Below are positions 15,848-24,024 of a stretch of 27,268 nt of DNA, in pieces (position 1 is the stretch's first letter; each line of letters begins with the position of its first letter). Both the position numbers and the translations under genes were made by a program. This stretch comes from Anaerobacillus sp. Its GTDB lineage: Bacteria > Bacillota > Bacilli > Bacillales > Anaerobacillaceae. The notes beneath the pieces were generated by a model. It was given only the letters and a program-made list of their open reading frames with translations. It searched no databases and was not told the DNA's origin. The stretch lies in contig SKSA01000238.1 of NCBI GenBank assembly GCA_007118195.1, forward strand, positions 1 to 27,268. Reading direction: 5' to 3'.

Positions 15848-17128
15848 ATGAATAATGAAGTAAAGCAAACACAAGTGAATGGGATTAATCTTCATGTTGT
15901 AGAAACAAATAAATATAAAACTAATACGATCGTATTACATATTAAATCGCCATTAGTAAAAGAAACAGTGACAAATCGGGCACTTCTTCCGTATATATTG
16001 CAAAATGGTACGGAACGTTTTCCATCGAGACAAGAAATTCGTAGTTATTTAGACGAATTATATGGAGCCACACTTTCGGTAGATGTCGGTAAAAAGGGTG
16101 AAAACCAAATTTTATCATTTCGGATGGATGTTTCGAATGAAAATTTTTTAAGAGATAAAAGTCCCCTTTTAGAAGAAGCGATAAAGCTGTTGGCAGATAT
16201 TATTTTACGTCCTTCTCTAGAAGCAGGTGTATTTAAACCCCAGGTAGTGGAAAATGAAAAACGTAATTTAAAGCAGCAAATTCAATCTATTTTCGATGAC
16301 AAGCTTCGTTATGCGAATATGCGTGTTACAGAAGAAATGTGTAAAGATGAACCATATGGTCTTAACGTATGGGGATATGAAGCTGAAATTGATGAGATTA
16401 CACGAGAAGCGCTATACGAACAATATACTACAATGCTAAAGAACGATTCATTCGATTTATTCGTTGTAGGTGATGTTAATAACGATGAGATTAACCAAAT
16501 GGTTCAAAATCATTTTACTTTTGATAATGATCGTAAACCGAATTCGGTTCAAAATGATCGTCAACCCAAAACAGATATTGTTAAGGAGAATGTAGTTTTT
16601 GAAGAGCAAGATGTAAAGCAAGGAAAGCTTCATATTGGGTTTCGAACGAATACGACATTTAACGATGATGACTACTTTGCGATGCAAATGTTTAACGGGA
16701 TATTTGGCGGGTTTTCTCATTCGAAACTATTCATAAACGTACGTGAAAAAGCAAGTTTAGCTTATTATGCTTCATCACGTTACGAAAGTCATAAAGGAAT
16801 TTTAATGGTAATGTCAGGAATTGAGTTTAGTAAATATGATCAAGCCGTTTCGATTATTAAAGAGCAGCTTGAGAGCATGCAAAACGGGGACTTTACAGAT
16901 CAAGAAATCGCCCAAACGAAAGCAGTGTTAAAAAATCAATTACTTGAAACGATCGACGTAGCTAAAGGACATGTTGAATTACTTTATCATAATAGTATTG
17001 CGAGTAAATCGCGTTCAATAAATGATTGGCTAACGGGGATTGAAAACGTCAACAAAGAGGAAATTGTTAAAGTGGCAGAAAAAATTCAATTAGATACGAT
17101 TTACTTTTTGAAAGGAAAGGAGGAATAA
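15848..17128 (+). CDS. ymfF: YmfF, M16-fold protein lacking the zinc motif
   Basis: A 426-residue M16-family protein with the two-lobe insulinase fold. The N-terminal segment where active members carry HxxEH reads ALLPYILQNGTERFPSRQEI, with no histidine-glutamate pair. The protein therefore cannot bind catalytic zinc in the usual way. The second lobe is recognisable through QMFNGIFGGFSHSKLFINVR and EKASLAYYASSRYES. The start is the ATG at 15848, since the in-frame GTG at 15836 lies in the AAGGAG ribosome binding site. The stop is four bases before the ymfH start, and the ymfH ribosome binding site lies inside the end of this gene, so the two are coupled. By analogy with mitochondrial processing peptidase and AlbE/AlbF, I infer a heterodimer with the active YmfH. 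Confidence 0.9.
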   Translation: MNNEVKQTQVNGINLHVVETNKYKTNTIVLHIKSPLVKETVTNRALLPYILQNGTERFPSRQEIRSYLDELYGATLSVDVGKKGENQILSFRMDVSNENFLRDKSPLLEEAIKLLADIILRPSLEAGVFKPQVVENEKRNLKQQIQSIFDDKLRYANMRVTEEMCKDEPYGLNVWGYEAEIDEITREALYEQYTTMLKNDSFDLFVVGDVNNDEINQMVQNHFTFDNDRKPNSVQNDRQPKTDIVKENVVFEEQDVKQGKLHIGFRTNTTFNDDDYFAMQMFNGIFGGFSHSKLFINVREKASLAYYASSRYESHKGILMVMSGIEFSKYDQAVSIIKEQLESMQNGDFTDQEIAQTKAVLKNQLLETIDVAKGHVELLYHNSIASKSRSINDWLTGIENVNKEEIVKVAEKIQLDTIYFLKGKEE

Positions 17129-17132
17129 TTTT

Positions 17133-18416
17133 ATGGGAAAAATAATCTTTGAACAGTTAAATGAAACTTTATATCACGAAACTTTAGAGAACGGTCTTGA
17201 AGTATATATTTTACCAAAACAAGGATTTAATAAGACGTATGCAACATTTACCACTAAATATGGCTCAGTTGATAATCATTTTGTACCGATTGGTGAAAAA
17301 GAGGCGCTAAAAGTGCCGGACGGGATCGCGCATTTTTTAGAGCATAAAATGTTTGAAGATGAAGAAGGAGACGTTTTTCAACTCTTTAGTAAGCAAGGAG
17401 CTTCTGCCAATGCCTTTACGAGTTTTACTCGTACCGCCTATTTATTTTCTAGCACATCTGAAGTTGAAAAAAACCTTCACACACTATTAGATTTTGTACA
17501 GCACCCTTATTTTACAGAGGAGAGTGTTGAAAAAGAAAAAGGAATTATCGGTCAGGAAATTACGATGTATGACGATAATCCAGATTGGCGTGTCTACTTT
17601 GGAGTCATCGAGAATATGTATGAAAATCACCCAGTAAAGATAGATATTGCAGGAACCGTTGCTTCTATTGATAAAATAACGAAAGACTTACTTTATACGT
17701 GTTATGAAACTTTTTACCACCCGAAAAACATGGTTTTATTTGTTGTTGGTGCTCTTGAACCTGATCCTATTATAAAGCTAATAAAGGAAAACCAAGGTAA
17801 AAAGACGTTTAAAGAAATGGGAGATATAAAACGTATTTTTGATTCCGAGCCGTTTGAAGTGGCGAAAAAGAAAGAAGTACTTCGTATGTCTGTTCATACG
17901 CCAAAATGCTTGGTTGGTTTTAAGGAGAAAAATCCAAACAGACAAGGAAGTGAGCTGTTAAAACATGAATTAGCGATAAATACTCTTTTAGATATCATGC
18001 TAGGGCAAAGCTCAAACAATTATGAACAACTATATAATGAAGGTTTAATTGATAACTCGTTTTCATTTGATTATTCAGCGGAACTTGGGTTTGGCTTTTC
18101 GATTATCGGGGGGGATACGAAAAAGCCTGACCAGTTAGTAGCTAGTCTTGAAAAATTGATTGAATCGTTCGTTAACACGCCATTAGATAAAAAAGTAGTG
18201 GATCGAGCGATCAAGAAAAAGATTGGTGCTTTTATGCGTTCACTAAATTCTCCAGAATTTATCGCCAATCAATTTACAAGATATCAGTTTAACGAAATGA
18301 ATTTGTTTGACGTTATAGAGACTTTAGAGGAATTAACGATTGACGAACTAGAACAGAAAATGAAAGAGCATTTTGATCCTAAATTATTTACAGTATGCCA
18401 AGTTTTACCTAAATAA
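17133..18416 (+). CDS. ymfH: YmfH, M16-family zinc peptidase
   Basis: A 427-residue M16 peptidase with intact inverted zinc motif HFLEH at residues 67-71 and the downstream glutamate region KEKGIIGQEITMYDDNPDW. The C-terminal lobe includes KKKIGAFMRSLNSPEFIANQ. There is no signal peptide, so it should act in the cytoplasm on small peptides. The ATG at 17133 follows AAAGGAGGA. It is translationally coupled to ymfF, which lacks the motif, suggesting an active/inactive subunit pair. B. subtilis carries the same pair; its substrate is unknown to me. The gene is followed closely by ymfI without a terminator. Confidence 0.92.
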   Translation: MGKIIFEQLNETLYHETLENGLEVYILPKQGFNKTYATFTTKYGSVDNHFVPIGEKEALKVPDGIAHFLEHKMFEDEEGDVFQLFSKQGASANAFTSFTRTAYLFSSTSEVEKNLHTLLDFVQHPYFTEESVEKEKGIIGQEITMYDDNPDWRVYFGVIENMYENHPVKIDIAGTVASIDKITKDLLYTCYETFYHPKNMVLFVVGALEPDPIIKLIKENQGKKTFKEMGDIKRIFDSEPFEVAKKKEVLRMSVHTPKCLVGFKEKNPNRQGSELLKHELAINTLLDIMLGQSSNNYEQLYNEGLIDNSFSFDYSAELGFGFSIIGGDTKKPDQLVASLEKLIESFVNTPLDKKVVDRAIKKKIGAFMRSLNSPEFIANQFTRYQFNEMNLFDVIETLEELTIDELEQKMKEHFDPKLFTVCQVLPK

Positions 18417-18447
18417 AAATATAACTGAGTAAAGGTTGAGGAGAAAG

Positions 18448-19164
18448 TTGAAGTATGCATTAATTACAGGTGCAAGTGGGGGTATTGGTCGTGAGATGGC
18501 ACTAAGTTTAGCCCGAAAAGGCTACAGCCTGTACTTACATTATCATGAAAATGAACAAAGCATTGATGAGCTAATGAATGAAATTAAAGAAGTGGATGTT
18601 CGGAAAATAAAAGCGGATTTATCGAAAAGAGAGGGTGTTGAAAAAATTATTCGATCTATTCAGCATCCGATTGACAGTCTCATTTTAAATAGTGGATCGA
18701 GCTATGTTGGTTTAATGACAGACATGACAGATCTTCAAGTTGAGGAGATTGTTCAGCACCACATTACAAGTCCATTCTTATTAACGAAGGCCCTAATCCC
18801 ATCAATGGTAAAATGTAAGAGTGGGAACATTGTTGCCATTTCCTCTATATGGGGTTTAACAGGAGCATCTTGCGAAGTTTTGTATTCAATGGTTAAAGGT
18901 GGCTTAAATACGTTTGTCAAAGCTCTTGCTAAAGAAGTGGCTCCTAGTGGTATTCGAGTAAATGGGGTAGCACCCGGTGCAATCGCAACAAAAATGTTAG
19001 CCGATTTCTCTGAAGAGGAAATTGATACTCTTTGTAATGAAATTCCTATGGGGAGACTAGGTGAACCGAAAGAAGTTGCACAATTAGTTACGTTTTTGCT
19101 ATCGGATCAAAGTGAATACGTAAACGGACAGATTATTAGTATAAATGGTGCTTGGCACTGTTAG
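18448..19164 (+). CDS. ymfI: YmfI, short-chain dehydrogenase/reductase
   Basis: A 238-residue SDR-family oxidoreductase, FabG-like. The cofactor loop is TGASGGIG at residues 7-14, the usual NAG is NSG, and the catalytic tyrosine and lysine are Tyr146 and Lys150 in YSMVKG, preceded by SSIWG as serine site. The C-terminus is GQIISINGAWHC. The start is the TTG at 18448, giving MKYALITGASGGIGREM; an in-frame TTG at 18436 immediately precedes the GAGGAG ribosome binding site. The spacer to 18448 is short (about 4-5 nt), so the exact start is not certain. It lies 31 nt after ymfH in the same apparent operon. The substrate is unknown; the conserved link with YmfF/YmfH is unexplained. Confidence 0.9.
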   Translation: MKYALITGASGGIGREMALSLARKGYSLYLHYHENEQSIDELMNEIKEVDVRKIKADLSKREGVEKIIRSIQHPIDSLILNSGSSYVGLMTDMTDLQVEEIVQHHITSPFLLTKALIPSMVKCKSGNIVAISSIWGLTGASCEVLYSMVKGGLNTFVKALAKEVAPSGIRVNGVAPGAIATKMLADFSEEEIDTLCNEIPMGRLGEPKEVAQLVTFLLSDQSEYVNGQIISINGAWHC

Positions 19165-19214
19165 AAACTAAAAGTTGAAGAAAAGATGAAACATTTAAAT
19201 TAATCGTGTTTGCT

Positions 19215-19245
19215 TGTATATTTTCACCCTCCTTTTGACAAAATA
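19215..19245 (+). promoter_or_regulatory. Sigma-G-type promoter for ymfJ
   Basis: TGTATA (19215-19220), an 18-nt spacer and CAAAATA (19239-19245) fit the forespore sigma-G pattern (TGMATA, CATAMTA) with one mismatch in each element. A start near 19252 would leave a short leader carrying the AAGGAGGG ribosome binding site. Confidence 0.55.
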
Positions 19246-19276
19246 ACAGCGAAGTTAAATATAAGGAGGGACAACA

Positions 19277-19534
19277 ATGTCTGTATTAGATAACTGGGAA
19301 CAATGGAAAGGCTTTTTAGGAGAACGTATGCAACAAGCACAACAAGAAGGTATGAACCAACAAGTAATCAGTGATGTTGCATATCAAGTTGGAGAATACT
19401 TAGCGCAGCAAGTTGAGCCAAAAAATGAGCAAGAACGAGTGTTAGCAGACCTTTGGAATGTTGCTTCAGAAGAGGAACAACACGCTATTGCTAATATGAT
19501 GGTAAAGTTAGTTCAAAACAATCAAGGAATGTAG
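19277..19534 (+). CDS. ymfJ: YmfJ, small DUF3243-family protein
   Basis: An 85-residue, glutamine- and glutamate-rich, all-helical cytoplasmic protein (SVLDNWEQWKGFLGERMQQA at the start, AIANMMVKLVQNN at the end). Size and position match YmfJ (DUF3243). The ATG follows a strong AAGGAGGG ribosome binding site. It is probably monocistronic: a forespore-type promoter lies just upstream and a perfect terminator just downstream. As I recall, B. subtilis ymfJ belongs to the forespore regulon, which agrees with the site seen here. No enzymatic motif is present and its function is unknown. Confidence 0.88.
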   Translation: MSVLDNWEQWKGFLGERMQQAQQEGMNQQVISDVAYQVGEYLAQQVEPKNEQERVLADLWNVASEEEQHAIANMMVKLVQNNQGM

Positions 19535-19545
19535 TTAATTACTAA

Positions 19546-19578
19546 GGGTGTTGCGATAGGTGCAACACCCCATTTTTT
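19546..19578 (+). terminator. Rho-independent terminator of ymfJ
   Basis: A perfect 9-bp stem, GGGTGTTGC (19546-19554) with GCAACACCC (19562-19570), followed by a T6 run. Confidence 0.95.
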
Positions 19579-19691
19579 ATCGCCTAAGAGCTCACCAATC
19601 GCCTAGCTATATTTATAGATGAAAAGCAAAAAATGTCGATTTTTAAGAAAGATACTTTAATGTTTTCTGAAATAATTTCTTCTTATTTAAA

Positions 19692-19740
19692 ATATCATAC
19701 AATTATCACTTTCATTCATAAAAAAAATGAATTATGATAT
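19692..19740 (+). repeat. Nested AT-rich inverted repeat upstream of ymfK
   Basis: ATATCAT (19692-19698) pairs with ATGATAT (19734-19740), and inside it ATTCAT (19714-19719) pairs with ATGAAT (19727-19732). There is no T-run. It may be an operator or an mRNA leader structure. The remainder of 19579-19825 is AT-rich and shows no convincing promoter. Confidence 0.4.
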
Positions 19741-19825
19741 ACAAAAGGGATTTTTGTTTTTTCTACAATTTTTTTACTATCATAAGTTACTTGAACTACT
19801 TAACGGTTAAGGGAAAGGAGTAACA

Positions 19826-20599
19826 ATGACGAAAAAGGAATGGTATTTAGAATATCAAATACATAAAAACCGCCCCGGATTGTTAGGTGATATTGCAACG
19901 CTACTAGGAATGCTCTCTATTAATATCGTTACGATTAATGGAGTAGATCATATGAGACGTGGAATGTTAATTCGTAGTGAAGATGATATACAAATCCAAC
20001 GTCTTACAACGATTTTAAATACGATGGATAACATTTCCATTACAAAAGTTAGGGAACCGAAGCTTCGTGACCGATTAGCAGTAAGACATGGGCACTTTAT
20101 TGAACGAGATGGTGATGAAAAGAAAATCTTTCGTTTCGTTCGTGATGAATTAGGTATCCTTGTTGATTTTATGGCAGAACTTTTCAAGAAAGACGGACAT
20201 AAGCTAATCGGGATTAGGGGAATGCCTCGGGTTGGAAAAACAGAATCAATCGTAGCTGCAAGCGTTTGTGCCAATAAACGTTGGTCCTTTATTTCTTCAA
20301 CATTACTCAGGCAGACGATTAGAAGTCAATTAGCGGATGATGAATTGACAGATAATAATATCTATATTATTGACGGGATTGTTACGACAATGCGAGCAAC
20401 AGAAAAGCACCGTATGCTCGTAGACGAAGTAATGCGTATAGGTTCTACAAAGGTCATTGAACATCCTGATATCTTTGTAAGAGAAACAGAGTATACATTG
20501 GATGACTTTGATTACATAATAGAGTTGAGAAATAACCACGATGAGAAAATTACCTATGAGGTTATTGATTCTGGATTTTCCTCATTTGATATTAGTTAA
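19826..20599 (+). CDS. ymfK: YmfK, DUF3388 protein with ACT-like and P-loop segments
   Basis: A 257-residue cytoplasmic protein matching YmfK/DUF3388 by position and size. Residues 1-75 resemble an ACT domain (EYQIHKNRPGLLGDIATLLG, then INIVTINGVD), a fold that usually binds amino acids. A Walker A-like loop, GMPRVGKT, lies at 132-139, and a hydrophobic strand ending in aspartate, NIYIIDGIV, about 50 residues later could be Walker B. This reads as an ACT-regulated P-loop NTPase, but that is inference from motifs. The ATG follows AAAGGAG. The next gene, rodZ, begins 18 nt after the stop, so the two are probably co-transcribed. I know of no assigned function. Confidence 0.85.
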   Translation: MTKKEWYLEYQIHKNRPGLLGDIATLLGMLSINIVTINGVDHMRRGMLIRSEDDIQIQRLTTILNTMDNISITKVREPKLRDRLAVRHGHFIERDGDEKKIFRFVRDELGILVDFMAELFKKDGHKLIGIRGMPRVGKTESIVAASVCANKRWSFISSTLLRQTIRSQLADDELTDNNIYIIDGIVTTMRATEKHRMLVDEVMRIGSTKVIEHPDIFVRETEYTLDDFDYIIELRNNHDEKITYEVIDSGFSSFDIS

Positions 20600-20617
20600 A
20601 GTTGGTAGGTGTTATCA

Positions 20618-21496
20618 TTGTCAGAATTAGGGCTACGACTTAAAAGTGCAAGGGAAGAAAAGAAAATAACGTTAGATGAGCTTCAAGAGATAACGAAAAT
20701 CCAAAAGCGTTATTTACAATCAATTGAAGAAGGTAAGTTAGATACATTGCCAGGCCAGTTTTATGCTAGAGCTTTTGTTAAAAGTTATGCAGAAGCTGTG
20801 GGACTTGATCCAGATGTGCTATTTGACGAACATGCCAATGAATTACCTGCAAGTAACAAACAAGTGACTGAGATCCCACCAAGAGTACGATCACGAAAAG
20901 CTCAAGCAACACAGAAAACTCGTCAAATATTATCTTTTTTACCCTCATTTGTTGCAATAGTTTTCATTATTTCTATATTAATAGGAATTTGGTATTTCCT
21001 CCAAAATGATACTGTTAGGGAAGATGAAGTACCACCTGATAATACAGTACAATCTCCTGTTGAGGGTGGACGAAATGAAGAAGCTCTTGATCCACAAGGA
21101 GAAGAGGATGAAGCTGAGGCTGATGAGGAAGAAATTGAGGAGTTAGTTGAAGAAGTAATTGAAGAAACTCCAAAACAACAATTAGTATTACTCGAAACAA
21201 AAGGTAACGAAACCATCTACAACTTAGTGGCTGCAACGGAATTTGCTTTTGAAATTGAGTTACACGGGAAAAGTTATATTGGAATTGATAATCGTAAAGG
21301 AAAGACGTTTCATGCAGCCAATGTAGATGGAGGTAATACATTGCCATTCGATTTTTCAGAAGAAGAAACGATCCAGTTTAACTTTGGTGCATCAAATAAC
21401 GTAAATCTATATATAAATGGTGAACTCTTTGTGTTTCCACTAGATATCGTTCATCAAAAAGTAACGTTCCATTTCCTAAAAAACGAGGCTGAGTAA
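20618..21496 (+). CDS. rodZ: RodZ-like cell-shape protein YmfM
   Basis: A 292-residue bitopic membrane protein. Residues 1-70 are a cytoplasmic helix-turn-helix domain of the RodZ type (LGLRLKSAREEKKITLDELQ, then QFYARAFVKSYAEAVGLDPD), which contacts MreB. One membrane segment spans about 104-128 (LPSFVAIVFIISILIGIWYF). A very acidic extracellular linker follows, then a beta-rich DUF4115-type domain. I place the start at TTG 20618 (MSELGLRLK); the in-frame GTG at 20609 is part of the TAGGTG ribosome binding site. The family links cell-wall synthesis to the MreB cytoskeleton. Position before pgsA agrees with YmfM of B. subtilis. A terminator follows. Confidence 0.9.
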   Translation: MSELGLRLKSAREEKKITLDELQEITKIQKRYLQSIEEGKLDTLPGQFYARAFVKSYAEAVGLDPDVLFDEHANELPASNKQVTEIPPRVRSRKAQATQKTRQILSFLPSFVAIVFIISILIGIWYFLQNDTVREDEVPPDNTVQSPVEGGRNEEALDPQGEEDEAEADEEEIEELVEEVIEETPKQQLVLLETKGNETIYNLVAATEFAFEIELHGKSYIGIDNRKGKTFHAANVDGGNTLPFDFSEEETIQFNFGASNNVNLYINGELFVFPLDIVHQKVTFHFLKNEAE

Positions 21497-21510
21497 CAAT
21501 GTTTTTAATT

Positions 21511-21535
21511 GAGTCATCTAGAGATGGCTCTTTTT
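21511..21535 (+). terminator. Rho-independent terminator of ymfK-rodZ
   Basis: GAGTCATC (21511-21518) pairs with GATGGCTC (21523-21530), with one G-U pair and a TAGA loop, followed by T5. Confidence 0.9.
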
Positions 21536-21548
21536 ACAGTCAAGACTG

Positions 21549-21576
21549 TTGAAAACTCTGAAAAAAAAGCTAAGAT
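21549..21576 (+). promoter_or_regulatory. Possible sigma-A promoter for yajQ-pgsA
   Basis: TTGAAA (21549-21554), a 16-nt spacer and TAAGAT (21571-21576). Moderate hexamers, placed sensibly between the rodZ terminator and yajQ. Confidence 0.4.
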
Positions 21577-21636
21577 TACACATCGTTGGTTTAATATGTT
21601 AAAATTAAATTTATTGTTAATGAAAGGATGATGAAG

Positions 21637-22131
21637 ATGGCTAGAGAACACTCTTTTGATATTGTTTCAGAAGTAGACATGCAAGAAGTTGATAATGCAA
21701 TTGTTCAAGCATTGAAGGAAATAAAAACTCGATATGACTTTAAAGGGTCAAAAAGTAATATTGAACGTACTAGTGAACAACAAATTACGATTTTATCTGA
21801 CGATGATTATAAATTAGAGAGTGTCATTGACATTTTACAAATGAAATTTATAAAAAGAGGTTTGTCTCAAAAGTCGATGGACTTTGGTAAAATAGAAAAA
21901 GCTTCTGGTGGTACAGTGAGACAAGTGATATCCTTAGTTGCAGGGATTAGTTCTGATCGAGCTAAAAAAATTACAGTCGCTATTCGCGATTCGAAATTGA
22001 AGGTAAAAGCGCAAATTCAAAATGAACAAATTCGAGTTACCGCTAAAAATATTGATGATCTACAATCGGTGATCCAATTAGTAAAAGAATTAGATTTGGA
22101 CTTTCCAATTCAATTCGTTAATATGCGGTAG
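21637..22131 (+). CDS. YajQ-family nucleotide-binding protein
   Basis: A 164-residue YajQ-family protein (YitK in B. subtilis), two tandem ferredoxin-like folds in the cytoplasm. Diagnostic segments are [20 protein letters not shown] at the start, [15 protein letters not shown] at about 33-47, and the ending [20 protein letters not shown]. The start is the ATG at 21637; ATGs at 21628 and 21631 fall in or beside the AAAGGATG ribosome binding site. Family members bind nucleotides such as cyclic di-GMP in some Proteobacteria; the ligand here is unknown. It stands between rodZ and pgsA, a place where B. subtilis has no such gene to my knowledge, so this is either an insertion or an ancestral arrangement. 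Confidence 0.92.
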   Translation: MAREHSFDIVSEVDMQEVDNAIVQALKEIKTRYDFKGSKSNIERTSEQQITILSDDDYKLESVIDILQMKFIKRGLSQKSMDFGKIEKASGGTVRQVISLVAGISSDRAKKITVAIRDSKLKVKAQIQNEQIRVTAKNIDDLQSVIQLVKELDLDFPIQFVNMR

Positions 22132-22143
22132 GTAATCTATGGG

Positions 22144-22160
22144 GGCGCTCTGCGCTTTTC
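22144..22160 (+). repeat. Short hairpin repeat before pgsA, copy 1
   Basis: GGCGCTCTGCGCTTTTC forms a 4-bp GCGC/GCGC hairpin with a TCT loop and a T4 run. It is nearly identical to 25794-25810 upstream of recA (one difference). It may be a weak terminator after yajQ or the remnant of a dispersed repeat. Confidence 0.5.
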
Positions 22161-22176
22161 TTACAGGAGGGTACTC

Positions 22177-22755
22177 GTGAACATTCCGAATAAAATTACG
22201 ATATCAAGAATTATACTTATTCCTTTATTTATGTTTTTCTTACTAGCACCAATAGAATTAGGTAGTTTTTTAATTATTAATTATGAATTACCAATTACTC
22301 ATTTTATCGGTGCACTGCTATTTATCATTGCTGCTAGTACAGACTGGCTTGATGGTTATTATGCAAGAAAATATAATTTAGTTACGAATTTTGGGAAGTT
22401 TTTAGATCCTTTGGCAGATAAATTATTATTAACGGCGGCATTAATTGCTCTTGTGGAGTTAATGTTATTACCAGCTTGGATTGCTATTGTTATTATTAGT
22501 AGAGAATTTGCAGTGACGGGAATTCGACTTGTAGCGGCAGCAGATGGACTAGTCATAGCAGCTAGCAAGCTAGGTAAATGGAAGACCGTATTCCAAATTA
22601 TCGCTGTTTCCGCATTGATGCTACATAATTTACCATTTGAAATGATCGGTTTTCCGTTTGCTACCATTGTGGTTTGGATTGCTGTGCTGTTAACGATTAT
22701 TTCTGGATGGGATTATTTTGTGAAAAATAAACATATTATCTTAAAATCTAAGTAA
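22177..22755 (+). CDS. pgsA: CDP-diacylglycerol-glycerol-3-phosphate 3-phosphatidyltransferase
   Basis: A 192-residue integral membrane enzyme that joins CDP-diacylglycerol and glycerol-3-phosphate to form phosphatidylglycerol phosphate, the first committed step to acidic phospholipids. The full CDP-alcohol phosphotransferase signature is present: Asp56, Asp59-Gly60, Ala63-Arg64, Gly73, Asp77 and Asp81 (DWLDGYYARKYNLV, then GKFLDPLADK). About five or six hydrophobic segments span the protein. The GTG start at 22177 follows AGGAGGG. The next gene, cinA, begins 15 nt later. Fully typical of the family. Confidence 0.97.
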   Translation: MNIPNKITISRIILIPLFMFFLLAPIELGSFLIINYELPITHFIGALLFIIAASTDWLDGYYARKYNLVTNFGKFLDPLADKLLLTAALIALVELMLLPAWIAIVIISREFAVTGIRLVAAADGLVIAASKLGKWKTVFQIIAVSALMLHNLPFEMIGFPFATIVVWIAVLLTIISGWDYFVKNKHIILKSK

Positions 22756-22770
22756 CTTGGAGGAATTTTT

Positions 22771-24024
22771 TTGAATGCAGAAATCATTGCAATCGGCTCA
22801 GAGCTATTACTTGGACAAATTTCAAATACAAATGCTCAATTTTTATCTAAGCAATTAGCAAACTACGGAGTAAATGTATATTATCATAATGTTGTTGGAG
22901 ATAACCGCATTCGTTTAACTGAAGCAATAACTCATGCCCAAGAACGATCAAATTTAATTATATTTACTGGTGGCCTAGGGCCTACGAAAGACGATCTAAC
23001 AAAGGAAACTATTGCTTCAGTTCTTGGGCGCCCGTTAGTGAGTGATGATGAGGCTCTAGACAGGATTGAGGCATATTTTCAACGACGTAATCGAGTAATG
23101 ACTGAAAACAATCGCAAACAAGCAATAGTGATTGAAGGGTCTAACGTACTAGCAAATGATCATGGAATGGCTCCTGGTATGGCTTTAAAGGAAAAAAATA
23201 TTTATTACATACTCTTGCCAGGTCCACCTAAAGAAATGGAACCGATGTTTATTAACTACGGTTTGCCTTTTATCTTGTCACACCTTGAGGGAACGACACA
23301 AATTACTTCTAGAGTTTTAAACTTTTTTGATATTGGAGAATCACAACTTGAAACAGAGCTTTTAGATTTAATCGAAACTCAAACAAATCCAACGATTGCC
23401 CCATTAGCAAAAGATGGTGAAGTAACACTTCGTTTAACGGTTAAACATGAAAGTCGTCAAGCTGGTAACAAGCTTTTAGATGATTTGGAACAACAGATAT
23501 TAAAAAGAGTTGGGTCGTTTTTTTACGGCTATGATAATACTTCATTAATCAATGAAACTTTAGCCGTTTTGCGTAAGCGAAATATCACCATTGCTTCAGC
23601 TGAAAGCTATACTGGTGGTGCGTTTTCAGCATTGTTAACAGAAAAAGCGGGAGTCTCTTCAGTTTATAAAGGCGGCATTGTTTGTTATAGTAATGATGTT
23701 AAGCGATCGCTGTTGCATGTACCGAATGACGTAATTGAAAAATATGGTGCTGTCAGTAGTGAGTGCGCCAAACACTTGGCGGAAAATGTAAGGGAGATAC
23801 TTCATGCTGATGTAGGAATTAGCTTTACTGGTGTAGCTGGCCCAACGAAATTAGAGGGAAAAGAGATAGGGACTGTATATATTGCTGTTTCCATTTTAGG
23901 AGCCGAAACGCAAGTTTACCCATTAAAACTAGCGGGTACTAGAGAACAAATTCAAAGTAGGTCTGCTAAGCATGGATTGTATTGTTTGTTGAAACAATTT
24001 AATAAAGGTGGAAATAAAATATGA
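22771..24024 (+). CDS. cinA: CinA-family protein
   Basis: A 417-residue two-domain protein. The N-terminal molybdopterin-binding-like (COG1058) domain runs from NAEIIAIGSELLLGQISNTN through FTGGLGPTKDDLTKE and LLPGPPKEMEPMF. The C-terminal nicotinamide-nucleotide amidase-like domain, from about residue 255, has SAESYTGGAFSALLTEKAG, with the nucleophile-region serine retained in ESYTGG, and GVAGPTKLEGKEIGTVYIA. The family acts in NAD-related repair and pyridine nucleotide recycling and is linked to competence in Gram-positive bacteria. The TTG at 22771 follows GGAGG. The stop overlaps the next gene's ATG, so the downstream helicase replaces recA as the coupled partner here. Confidence 0.94.
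   Translation: MNAEIIAIGSELLLGQISNTNAQFLSKQLANYGVNVYYHNVVGDNRIRLTEAITHAQERSNLIIFTGGLGPTKDDLTKETIASVLGRPLVSDDEALDRIEAYFQRRNRVMTENNRKQAIVIEGSNVLANDHGMAPGMALKEKNIYYILLPGPPKEMEPMFINYGLPFILSHLEGTTQITSRVLNFFDIGESQLETELLDLIETQTNPTIAPLAKDGEVTLRLTVKHESRQAGNKLLDDLEQQILKRVGSFFYGYDNTSLINETLAVLRKRNITIASAESYTGGAFSALLTEKAGVSSVYKGGIVCYSNDVKRSLLHVPNDVIEKYGAVSSECAKHLAENVREILHADVGISFTGVAGPTKLEGKEIGTVYIAVSILGAETQVYPLKLAGTREQIQSRSAKHGLYCLLKQFNKGGNKI

Noticed and set aside
22771..24024. CinA amidase domain inactivated (ESYTGG instead of ESCTGG)
   Set aside because: The serine is retained and the neighbouring residue varies in the family, so this is not good evidence of inactivation.
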